Below the pieces are notes generated by a model. That model saw nothing but the letters and a program-made list of their open reading frames with translations. It was not told the DNA's origin and did no database searches. DNA of 59,665 nucleotides from WYZ-LMO8 sp964586135 (lineage in GTDB: Archaea > Thermoproteota > Methanomethylicia > Nezhaarchaeales > WYZ-LMO8). Within the stretch, counting starts at the first letter, position 1, and each line of letters opens with the position of its first letter. The stretch lies in the NCBI GenBank assembly GCA_964586135.1, contig CAZPGS010000002.1, forward strand, positions 1 to 59,665. The letters are read 5' to 3'. Positions 50,115 through 56,739 of this stretch are shown piece by piece. The position numbers were made by a program, and so were the translations under genes.

Positions 50115-51746
50115 TTAAAAAGAGGGGCGGGCCTCCTGGCAACGCGCTCCTCGGGCCGGCTGCGCGGGCGGCGGGGCCAGCAGGCGCTCCGTCTTCGTGA
50201 ACTCCTCTAGCCTCTCTATGAGGTCCTTCGGGTCGCGGTAAAACTCCGTGAGGGCCCTGAGCCACTCGCCCGGCTCCGCCAGCTTCTCCCGGAGCCCCTT
50301 GACCGCGACCAGGCTCAAGAACCTTGCCCGCAATCTCCAGGAGGCCTCGACCTCGGCCTCACCCTTCAGGCCCCTCTCTGCCACGGCCCTGAGCACGGGC
50401 CTTGGGTCCTCCATCACCACCCTGTCCTCCTCCGGCTTGTACCTCGCCACGGCCACGCACTTGGGCCTGAAGTCCTCGTCCAGCCCCTCCACGAAGTATA
50501 TCGCCTTGACCCTCCTCAGCCTCTGGGTCTTTGTCTGGAAGAGGCCCATGTGCGCTAGGAGCCTCAGCTCCGCCGCGAGGGCCCTCTCCATGCCCAAGTC
50601 CTTGAGCCTGCCGAAGAGCGCCTCGGGAGACTCGGCGTGTATCGAGGCGAGGCCCCCCTGCCCTATCCCGAGGGCCTGCCCGAAGACCCTCGCCTCCTCC
50701 CCCCTTATCTCATTTATAGTTATGTAGTCGCAGTCGTACCTCAGCAGGTGCTTCACGAGGTCCATCATGGTTATCGCGCCCTCGCCGGCTATCCCGAACC
50801 CGGTTCTCTCGTACATGAGCACCTTGCCCGGGTGTGGGACGTCCATCTCGGGTATGTCGCATGCTATCCCTATCCTAGCCTCAGGGGGGAGGAGCATCGC
50901 GACTGCGTTTATCAGGGTCGTCTTCCCGCTACCAAGCCCGCCGAAGCTCACCAAAGCCAGCTTGTGCTCCGAGGCTATCCAGAGGAGGGCCATGGCCTCG
51001 GGGCTTATCACGCCGGTCGCCAGGTAGAGCGGGGGCGTCCAAGGCCTCTTCGGGAACTTCCTTATGACGAAGCTGGAGCTCCTCGCGACCTCCCCCTCCC
51101 CCAAGGTCAGGGCCGCCCTATCCCCCGTCGGCAACACCACGCTCACCTGGGGCCTGAAGCGCGATATCGACCTCCCTCCCCTGTAGGCCAGCAGCCTGAC
51201 CATCTCGTCCAGTTGCTCCTTCGTGAGGTGGACGTTGGTGGGCATCCTCCCGAACCTCCTGTGGGTAACGACGACCGGCCTGTCGGGCGAGTCACAGGCT
51301 ATCCCCTCCAGCTCGTCGTCCATGACCAAGGGGTGTATCGCCTTATAGCCCACGACCTCCCTCTGGATCAAGTAGCGGAGGGCCCTAGTCTCGTAGTCCT
51401 CCTCTCCCAGCCCGAGGGCCTCGAAGACCCTCGCCAGCCCGCCCTCCACGTCCTCCGGCCTCACTATGTACAGCAGGACCTCGTCTATCAGCCTCTGGGC
51501 CTTGTAGAGGGTCTCGTCGTCCACCTTTGGGTCCTCGACTACGTACTTGTAGCCCTCCCTCCCCTCTACTATCGCGACCTTGGCGAAGCCGTCCGGGGAG
51601 TAGAGGGCGCGCTCCACGCCCTCGTAGTCCTGCTGCCTCGGCCTCGTGAGGACTATTCTCGGCCTGAAGCCGGGCGGTAGCTTCGGGGGGGCCTTCTCGG
51701 CCCCTGAGGATCCCGAGGGCCTGCGCCCGAAGGGGTTCAGCCTCAT
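50115..51746 (-). CDS. Type IV pilus assembly / secretion ATPase (GspE/FlaI/VirB11 family)
   Basis: This 543-aa hexameric motor powers pilin assembly. Visible are an N-terminal domain (to about residue 230), Walker A GGLGSGKT (about 269-276), the Asp box region CDIPEMDVP, Walker B-like YDCDYITINEIRGEEARV (about 337-352) and the His box ASIHAESPEAL (about 367). It directly precedes the platform protein and follows two pilins, giving the order pilin-pilin-ATPase-platform-minor pilins. The start is ATG at 51746. A TATA-like TTTTTAAG lies only about 11-19 bases upstream. Confidence 0.93.
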   Translation of the reverse strand: MRLNPFGRRPSGSSGAEKAPPKLPPGFRPRIVLTRPRQQDYEGVERALYSPDGFAKVAIVEGREGYKYVVEDPKVDDETLYKAQRLIDEVLLYIVRPEDVEGGLARVFEALGLGEEDYETRALRYLIQREVVGYKAIHPLVMDDELEGIACDSPDRPVVVTHRRFGRMPTNVHLTKEQLDEMVRLLAYRGGRSISRFRPQVSVVLPTGDRAALTLGEGEVARSSSFVIRKFPKRPWTPPLYLATGVISPEAMALLWIASEHKLALVSFGGLGSGKTTLINAVAMLLPPEARIGIACDIPEMDVPHPGKVLMYERTGFGIAGEGAITMMDLVKHLLRYDCDYITINEIRGEEARVFGQALGIGQGGLASIHAESPEALFGRLKDLGMERALAAELRLLAHMGLFQTKTQRLRRVKAIYFVEGLDEDFRPKCVAVARYKPEEDRVVMEDPRPVLRAVAERGLKGEAEVEASWRLRARFLSLVAVKGLREKLAEPGEWLRALTEFYRDPKDLIERLEEFTKTERLLAPPPAQPARGARCQEARPSF

Positions 51747-51828
51747 GTAACTGACCCCCTTAAAAAGGCCCGCGGCTAGGAGGTAAAGAAGAGGAAGGGG
51801 GTTTGGGGCTCGCCCGCGCTACGCAACG

Positions 51829-52263
51829 CTAGCCGGAGAGGCACACGACCATTACTGGGTAGGACTTCGTGGCGCCCCCGCTAAAGGTCACCGTCACGAT
51901 AGTGAGGTACTGCTGGCCGGCCACAAGGCTGGGAGCGCCAGAGCCACCCGAGGAGAGGAACCCCGAGAGGCTCCTCTCGCCACCCGGAGGTATTGAGGTA
52001 CCCGTACTGAACGTGCCGACAGGTTGTGTCTGGGAGCCGGCCCCCCTCGGGTAGACCGTCACGGACACGGCCGTTATATCGACGGAGCCCACGTTCCTCA
52101 CGTTCAAGATTACCCTGCCGGTGCTGAAGATGCTTACCCCGCTGATCATGGCGTCGGTAGTTTGGGCCTGTTGCGCTATCATCGGTATTATCTGGGCGGC
52201 CACGAACCCCGCCACGGCTATCGTCGCCACGAAGAGCACCAAGAACTCGGCCGAGAGCTTCAC
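51829..52263 (-). CDS. Type IV pilin-like protein 1 (144 aa)
   Basis: It starts MKLSAEFLVLFVATIAVAGFVAA: a very short basic leader, an acidic residue at the head of a long hydrophobic helix, then QIIPMIAQQAQT and a Ser/Thr/Gly-rich beta domain with SVDITAVSVTVYPRGAGSQTQ. This fits a major pilin. The last part contains a single Cys (VVCLSG). The start is GTG with a TATA element 23-33 bp upstream. Directly upstream of the ATPase gene. Confidence 0.78.
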   Translation of the reverse strand: MKLSAEFLVLFVATIAVAGFVAAQIIPMIAQQAQTTDAMISGVSIFSTGRVILNVRNVGSVDITAVSVTVYPRGAGSQTQPVGTFSTGTSIPPGGERSLSGFLSSGGSGAPSLVAGQQYLTIVTVTFSGGATKSYPVMVVCLSG

Positions 52264-52285
52264 CCCTCTGCCACCGGTTAAAGGG

Positions 52286-52296
52286 ATTTTAAAAGA
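52286..52296 (-). promoter_or_regulatory. TATA element of pilin 1
   Basis: Minus-strand TCTTTTAAAAT, 23-33 bp upstream of the pilin GTG at 52263. Confidence 0.55.
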
Positions 52297-52332
52297 GGGA
52301 GGGGTTTTGAGGGCCCTCTCGGCTCGCGCTGT

Positions 52333-52758
52333 TCAGATGCTCCTGACTATGGCGGCCACGTCCTTGGCGACGACCTTGCCGTCGGCGAAGGTGCATTCTA
52401 TCCTGAACGTTATCCTGTCCCCAACGTTGGCCGTGTAGCCCCTGACCTCCAGCTGGACCATGTCGCCAGGCTTGATCGGCTTGGCGACGTCCACGAGACT
52501 ACCGTCAACGTAGGTGACGTCACATTCTTGCTGGGTCTCTCTGACCGTCGCTTTTACGGCCACTCGCACCATGTCTACCGTCGCCAAGTTCTTTATCTTG
52601 ATGTAGGTCCTCTCCCTGAGGCACTGGTCCACCTGCGGCGTGAAGTCCGGCGTCCCGGCCATCGAGGCGCCTATGTAGCCCATGCCCCAGGCGGCGACGG
52701 CGCCGACGACTGCTATTGTCACCACCAGCAGTATCACGGTCTCTATGCTCAGCTTCAC
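52333..52758 (-). CDS. Type IV pilin-like protein 2 (141 aa)
   Basis: It begins MKLSIETVILLVVTIAVVGAVAAWGMGYIG, closely matching the leader and helix of pilin 1 (MKLS-E...), so the two are likely paralogues. The C-terminal domain differs (DQCLRERTYIKIKNLATVDMVRVAVKATVRETQQECDVTYVDG) and has cysteines that could form a disulfide. The start is GTG with its own promoter, implying strong or separate expression. Confidence 0.78.
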   Translation of the reverse strand: MKLSIETVILLVVTIAVVGAVAAWGMGYIGASMAGTPDFTPQVDQCLRERTYIKIKNLATVDMVRVAVKATVRETQQECDVTYVDGSLVDVAKPIKPGDMVQLEVRGYTANVGDRITFRIECTFADGKVVAKDVAAIVRSI

Positions 52759-52773
52759 TTCCCGAGCACCTCG

Positions 52774-53172
52774 TCATAGGGCCCCTTTAAAAAGGGGTGA
52801 GGCCCCTGGGAGCCCCGAGGGCTGGAGGCCGGCGCCCACCCCTAAGGGCCCTCCGCAGGAGCTCCGCAGGGAGGGGAGCGAAGCGACCTCCGAGAGCGAC
52901 GAAGCCCTCAGGCCGGCCCTCCCCTCCAGCGACCTCAGCGCCATCCTCTCCTCGTACTTCGAGGAGACCTCCTTGAAGTTCCTCCTTAAGAACATCACGA
53001 CGAGCTCCGGCTTGGTCAGGAGGCTCGGGTAGCCCCTTCACGAAGTTGACGAGGATCTCGTAGAAGGCCTCCCCGAGGCGGCTCCCCAGCTCTCCTCCAG
53101 CCCCTCTCTGATGGCCTCCTCGATGGCCCTCTCCACGTCGCCCTTGGGCGCCAAGGTTCTGCCACTCCTCAC
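52774..53172 (-). pseudogene. Cytoplasmic helical protein gene with two G-run frameshifts
   Basis: The GTG at 53172 overlaps the stop of the upstream gene (GTGA). The first frame encodes LAPKGDVERAIEEAIREGLEESW. One missing G in a GGGG run (about 53084-53087) moves to SRLGEAFYEILVNFVKG, and one extra G in a second GGGG run (about 53035-53038) moves to YPSLLTKPELVVMFLRRNFKEVSSKYEERMALRSLEGRAG, which runs to the stop at 52774. Correcting both gives one coherent helical protein of about 132 aa. It could be a true pseudogene, phase-variable, or a sequencing artefact. Function unknown. Confidence 0.6.
52783..52797 (-). promoter_or_regulatory. TATA element of pilin 2
   Basis: CCCTTTAAAAAGGGG, a near-palindrome 25-39 bp upstream of the pilin GTG at 52758, overlapping the end of the upstream gene. 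Confidence 0.55.
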
Positions 53173-53498
53173 CCCCCGATCCAGGCGTAAGCGCCGTCCG
53201 AGTTTATGACGACGAGCGTCCCCCCGGCGGACTGGTACCCGGTCTTGGGGATGGGCTCCTCCTCGCTCGCGCCGGAGGAGCTGACGACGACCTTGTCCGC
53301 TTGGATCTCCACGACAGCGCCTCCCACGTAGACGGCCTCGGAGCCCCTGAGGCCGCTCAGGCCGCTCGCCAGCCGCTTCGCCACGTTGTCCGCCTGAACC
53401 CTGAAGACGACGTACAGCTGGGGCTGCATCAATGTCACGAAGCTTGTCACCATAAACACCGCCAGCATTGAGCCGATGAGCGCCGAGATGGTCCTCAT
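53169..53498 (-). CDS. Small pilin-like protein (109 aa)
   Basis: The N-terminus MRTISALIGSMLAVFMVTSFVTLMQ is a hydrophobic helix. The remaining 85 residues contain short strands (EAVYVGGAVVEIQADKVVVSSS). Pilin-like by topology and location only. GGAGG lies 8 bases before the ATG, and a TTAAAAAG element is 12-20 bases upstream. It is translationally coupled to the frameshifted gene that follows. Confidence 0.6.
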   Translation of the reverse strand: MRTISALIGSMLAVFMVTSFVTLMQPQLYVVFRVQADNVAKRLASGLSGLRGSEAVYVGGAVVEIQADKVVVSSSGASEEEPIPKTGYQSAGGTLVVINSDGAYAWIGG

Positions 53499-53510
53499 GT
53501 AGGCCTCCGC

Positions 53511-53519
53511 TTAAAAAGA
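53511..53519 (-). promoter_or_regulatory. TATA-like element upstream of the 109-aa gene
   Basis: Minus-strand CTTTTTAAG, only 13-21 bp from the ATG at 53498, closer than usual for a leaderless start; transcription may begin inside the present frame or elsewhere. Confidence 0.35.
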
Positions 53520-53594
53520 GGGAGGGGCCCCTGGGAGCGACGGCCTTGGACTGGCCGGAGCCCGCCCTCGGCTCTCCCTCTTCGGCCTAGGGGC

Positions 53595-53798
53595 TCAGGC
53601 CTCGAAGAAAAGGGAGGCGAGGTCGACGCTGGACAGCAGTATGGCCAGGTTGTTGATCGGTGCGAGGACCACGGGAAGCAGGAAGGCGTACTCCGCTCCC
53701 TCGCCGCCCCCAGGCCTCTCCCCGAGCCTCTTCAATAGGCAGAGGGCGAGGTATATTGTGAGGGCCTCGACGGGCGCGTAGAGCGGCAGGACGACCAA
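53595..53798 (-). CDS. Small membrane protein (67 aa)
   Basis: Two hydrophobic segments, PVEALTIYLALCLL and YAFLLPVVLAPINNLAILLSSV, are separated by a Gly/Glu-rich loop. It is too short for a pilin and may be an accessory membrane subunit. The TTG start follows an in-frame TAG, so it cannot extend. A longer frame overlaps it in another register but has the random composition of a shadow frame. Confidence 0.5.
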   Translation of the reverse strand: MVVLPLYAPVEALTIYLALCLLKRLGERPGGGEGAEYAFLLPVVLAPINNLAILLSSVDLASLFFEA

Positions 53799-53872
53799 GC
53801 CGCGCTCGAGACCCGTCCCCTAGCGAAAGCACGGCGTGGGTCGTGATCCGCTCAAACACGCTGGACTTTTGC

Positions 53873-53883
53873 CTCTTTTTAAG
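53873..53883. promoter_or_regulatory. Palindromic TATA element between divergent pilus-cluster genes
   Basis: CTCTTTTTAAG is nearly self-complementary and sits between the minus-strand 67-aa gene and the plus-strand gene starting at 53896 (13-23 bp upstream). It may serve both strands. Confidence 0.45.
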
Positions 53884-53895
53884 CCCACAGACCAC

Positions 53896-54552
53896 ATGCT
53901 GAGGACGACCGAGAAGGCCGTCTTAATCGCGTGTTGCGTCGCGGGCATAGCGATAGCCCTCCCGCTCTGGAACCCCTACGCCAAGGTCTCCACCTTGAGC
54001 TTGGAGTACGTGAGGGGACAGGCCGTCAAGTGGGCCCGTTGCCTAGAAGAGGGGACGCCCTTCGCGTTCGACGTCCCGGTCCTCGTCGAAAGCGAGAGTG
54101 TTGCGATAAGGGTCGACCTCCCCAACGAGCAACCGCTGGTGGTCAGGGCCGTCAAGTCCAAGCTGAAGATACCCTGCCCCGAGGCCTCGAGAGGGATCCT
54201 GCTCTACGGCCCCCCAGCCTCCTGGTCGAGCGAGAGGAGGGCGAAGGTGTATCAGGAGCAGGGCTTCGTGGTGGTGGAGCTGATCCCGAGGGTCCAGATC
54301 ACCGCGACCTCCGAGTCGGGCGCTAGGGTCTACGTGGTGAGGGTGGAGCTGTTCAGGGCGGACCTCTCCCAAATAGAGGCGGGCAAGGCCATCGGGCCCA
54401 AGGGGATTCAGGGGCTCGCCTACACGAGGGGCTACGACTACTCCGGGTCGAGCAGGGTCTACCTCGACAACGTCGAGGTGACCCGGAGCCCGCTCTCCGT
54501 CGTCAAGGGCGACGCCGCGAGGGTGATAATCGCCTACGAGGCGTGGGGCTGA
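53896..54552 (+). CDS. Membrane-anchored surface protein, only plus-strand gene in the pilus cluster
   Basis: From the ATG at 53896 the product is 218 aa: TEKAVLIACCVAGIAIALPLWNPYAKV forms an N-terminal helix and the rest is a beta-rich outer domain (FDVPVLVESESVAIRVDLPNEQPLVVRAVK ... GSSRVYLDNVEVTRSPLSVVKGD). The frame is open to a GTG at 53836, but the TATA element lies between, so the shorter form is preferred. No family recognised; the composition matches its pilin-like neighbours. Confidence 0.62.
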   Translation: MLRTTEKAVLIACCVAGIAIALPLWNPYAKVSTLSLEYVRGQAVKWARCLEEGTPFAFDVPVLVESESVAIRVDLPNEQPLVVRAVKSKLKIPCPEASRGILLYGPPASWSSERRAKVYQEQGFVVVELIPRVQITATSESGARVYVVRVELFRADLSQIEAGKAIGPKGIQGLAYTRGYDYSGSSRVYLDNVEVTRSPLSVVKGDAARVIIAYEAWG

Positions 54553-54807
54553 GCCCCGGAGTTCGGGGGACGGCCGTGCGCGGGATGGGGTCACCCATCA
54601 GGTGCGTATGTCATCAAAGTGACGCGCTCCCATCGCTTTTCATCAGCTTGAGGTCGCCCGAAAGTGGCCCATAGCGATCATGGTCTCACCGCTAGGAGTA
54701 ACACCATTCCGAAAAAGTACATGCGCATTTCGAGGCTACAAGTGGCTAGGGCCTGCGAGCTGAAGGCTACATGTCCAGCCCACCTTTGATGGAGAAAAGG
54801 AGCTTAT
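54553..54807. other. Intergenic stretch without a recognisable gene
   Basis: Short open frames only. No promoter or RNA structure stands out before 54808. Confidence 0.4.
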
Positions 54808-54975
54808 GTGCAGGGGCTCAAGCACGTGACGCTTCTCTATATAAAAAAGGAGCTAGGAAGGGATGCTGTGAATGCTCTGCTAAAAACGCCTCTCCATATT
54901 GCTCCTCTGTTAGGCTCCGGCGCGGAGGCGGCTAAGGCCTTCCAGTACTTCAAGGAGCCTTCACAATGGCTATGA
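54808..54975 (+). CDS. Possible small ORF or gene remnant (55 aa)
   Basis: A GTG-initiated frame encodes QGLKHVTLLYIKKELGRDAV, then NALLKTPLHIAPLLGSGAE and AAKAFQYFKEPSQWL, which looks more protein-like than its surroundings. However, the TATA-like CTATATAAAAAA lies inside it, and it ends overlapping the convergent surface-protein gene. It may be the 3' end of a lost gene. I do not recognise it. Confidence 0.25.
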   Translation: MQGLKHVTLLYIKKELGRDAVNALLKTPLHIAPLLGSGAEAAKAFQYFKEPSQWL

Positions 54976-56656
54976 CGGCGCCGACTATCGTAGCGACGAT
55001 GGCAACGTACCAGAGCACCTCCGTCATTGGGAGCCGGACGCCGAAGGGCGGCGCCCTTGCCTCGACGACCACCTCAGCGGTCGAAGGCTCGTAGAGGTCA
55101 CTGCCAGCGTAGGAGGCCGTGACCGCGTAGCGGCCGGCCTTCTCGAGCTCAACGGGGACGGAGAAGGAGCCATCCCCGCCCGCCGTCACCTCAATCGTCT
55201 TCGCGGACCCGTCGGGCCTCCTGATAGTTATCGTTATCGGGACCGCCATCGCTGGCTCCACCCTCCCCCTGACCACGACCTCCCCTCCCACGTTCACGAC
55301 AGAGGGCTCTGCCGACAAGGCGATGGCGGTCGCGAAAGTGACCTTGAGGGCGCCAACGTCCTTAAAGGCGACCTCCCTCACCTCCGCGTCCCCGAGCCTC
55401 ACTTTAACGCCCTCCTTGGGGAGGACGGAGAGGGTGGCGTCGTCGAGGGCGAGGGCCTTCAGGGGGAATGGAGGGAGGGCGGCACAGAGCGCGACCGACG
55501 CGTTGGAGAGGGCCTTGAGTGTGTCGGCGGGTGCCGAGGCGCCCTTCTTCACGACCCTAGGCGTGACGAGGGTCATCGTCAAGAGGGTCGCGGGAGAGGT
55601 AGCGCTCCCGGCCTCCTCGAGCGAGAGGCACAACCTCCCTCCCTCCACCACCGAGAAGTCCCTGGCGAGGGCTGTCAGGGCGTGGAACAGGAATTGGACG
55701 TCCACCGCGTAGAAGGGCGGGGGGAAGTAGTGCCGCCCGAAGACGTCGTCAACGATGCAGGCGAAGAGGGCGGCCCTGAAGAAGTCCTCATGCAAGGCCC
55801 TCAGAGAGGCCCTCGCGCGACAGGCCGTCGAGTTCTGAAAGGTGCCCACGTAGAAGGTGATGGGGAGGGGCGCCGAGGGAGGACTGAACACCTCGTCGAA
55901 GAGGGTGAAGACGGCCTCGACGCCGAGGAGCTCCCTGAGCTCCTCGACCACCTCCTCCTTGTCGATGAGCGCGCGGAAGCCTACTGCCAGCTCCCCGCCA
56001 CCTTCGCGCTCGGTCTTGGTGGCGTTTAAGACGTCGACGGCCTTGATGGCGTCGCCCCAGCCGGTGAGGCGGGACCGGAAGAGGGAGGCCACGAGGCTCT
56101 TCAGGAGCTCCTCGTCGGTGACGTCGATCACCTCCAAGAAGGCGGTGAAGTTGCCGGTGGCCCTCACCCATAGAAGGCCCCTCCAGGCAGCCCTCGGCCC
56201 GGTGGCCCGCTCATCGACGACGGAGAGGGAGAGCGACGCTTCTGACGTCCCGACCTGCGCCCTACTCTTGAGGCTTATCGCCGTGGCGTCGCCCAGCTCC
56301 GCCCGCACCTCCGTCCCGCTCGCCTCGAAGGAGTAGGTAGGCGTTTCTCCAGGGCTGAGGGTCAGTAGCGTGCAGACCTCGAGGGAGGCGTTCAGGGAGC
56401 CCGTCGGTTCATCGACTTCGAGAGGGGCATTCAGGGACAGCTTGAGGGGCATTGGCTCAAGCCTTCCGACGACGCGGAGGGCGAGCGCAACGCTCCCGTC
56501 CCTGTACACGTAGAGGGTCCCGCTGACCTCCGTCCTCGCGGCCGCCTCCTCGGGGAGGGCCTCCGCGAGGGCTGGAGGCGCCGGAGAAGTCAGGAGGGCT
56601 AAGAGGGCTAAGACTAGCGCCAGCGCCACAGACGCGGGCCTCGAGCTACCCGGCAC
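54950..56656 (-). CDS. Large surface protein with signal peptide, Ig-like domain and C-terminal anchor (568 aa)
   Basis: An N-terminal signal (VALALVLALLALLTSPAPPALA) is followed by about 430 residues of Ala/Leu/Ser/Val-rich beta structure. A bacterial Ig-like domain spans about 450-530 (SAEPSVVNVGGEVVVRGRVEP ... GRYAVTASYAGSDLYEPSTAEVVVEA). A C-terminal membrane helix ends it (VLWYVAIVATIVGAVIAIVKAP). It should stand on the cell surface as an adhesin or pilus-associated protein. Start at GTG 56656 after GGGGTGAGA; TATA element at 56691-56700. Confidence 0.75.
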   Translation of the reverse strand: MPGSSRPASVALALVLALLALLTSPAPPALAEALPEEAAARTEVSGTLYVYRDGSVALALRVVGRLEPMPLKLSLNAPLEVDEPTGSLNASLEVCTLLTLSPGETPTYSFEASGTEVRAELGDATAISLKSRAQVGTSEASLSLSVVDERATGPRAAWRGLLWVRATGNFTAFLEVIDVTDEELLKSLVASLFRSRLTGWGDAIKAVDVLNATKTEREGGGELAVGFRALIDKEEVVEELRELLGVEAVFTLFDEVFSPPSAPLPITFYVGTFQNSTACRARASLRALHEDFFRAALFACIVDDVFGRHYFPPPFYAVDVQFLFHALTALARDFSVVEGGRLCLSLEEAGSATSPATLLTMTLVTPRVVKKGASAPADTLKALSNASVALCAALPPFPLKALALDDATLSVLPKEGVKVRLGDAEVREVAFKDVGALKVTFATAIALSAEPSVVNVGGEVVVRGRVEPAMAVPITITIRRPDGSAKTIEVTAGGDGSFSVPVELEKAGRYAVTASYAGSDLYEPSTAEVVVEARAPPFGVRLPMTEVLWYVAIVATIVGAVIAIVKAP

Positions 56657-56690
56657 TCATCTCACCCCGTGGGCTCGGCTAGTTGAAGGG

Positions 56691-56700
56691 GCCTTAAAAG
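56691..56700 (-). promoter_or_regulatory. TATA element of the 568-aa surface protein
   Basis: Minus-strand CTTTTAAGGC, 35-44 bp upstream of the GTG at 56656. Confidence 0.45.
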
Positions 56701-56739
56701 AGGGGCGGCAGAGGGCCTGGCGACAAGCCGAAGTAGCCC

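Noticed and set aside
52774..53172. Frame changes in this gene as micro-introns of 17 or 19 nt
   Set aside because: The lengths would fit the frame arithmetic, but no central helix or bulges can be formed; single-base changes in two G-runs restore a better protein.
53587..53895. 102-aa minus-strand frame overlapping the 67-aa membrane protein
   Set aside because: Arg/Pro/Gly-rich composition typical of an out-of-frame reading in G+C-rich DNA.
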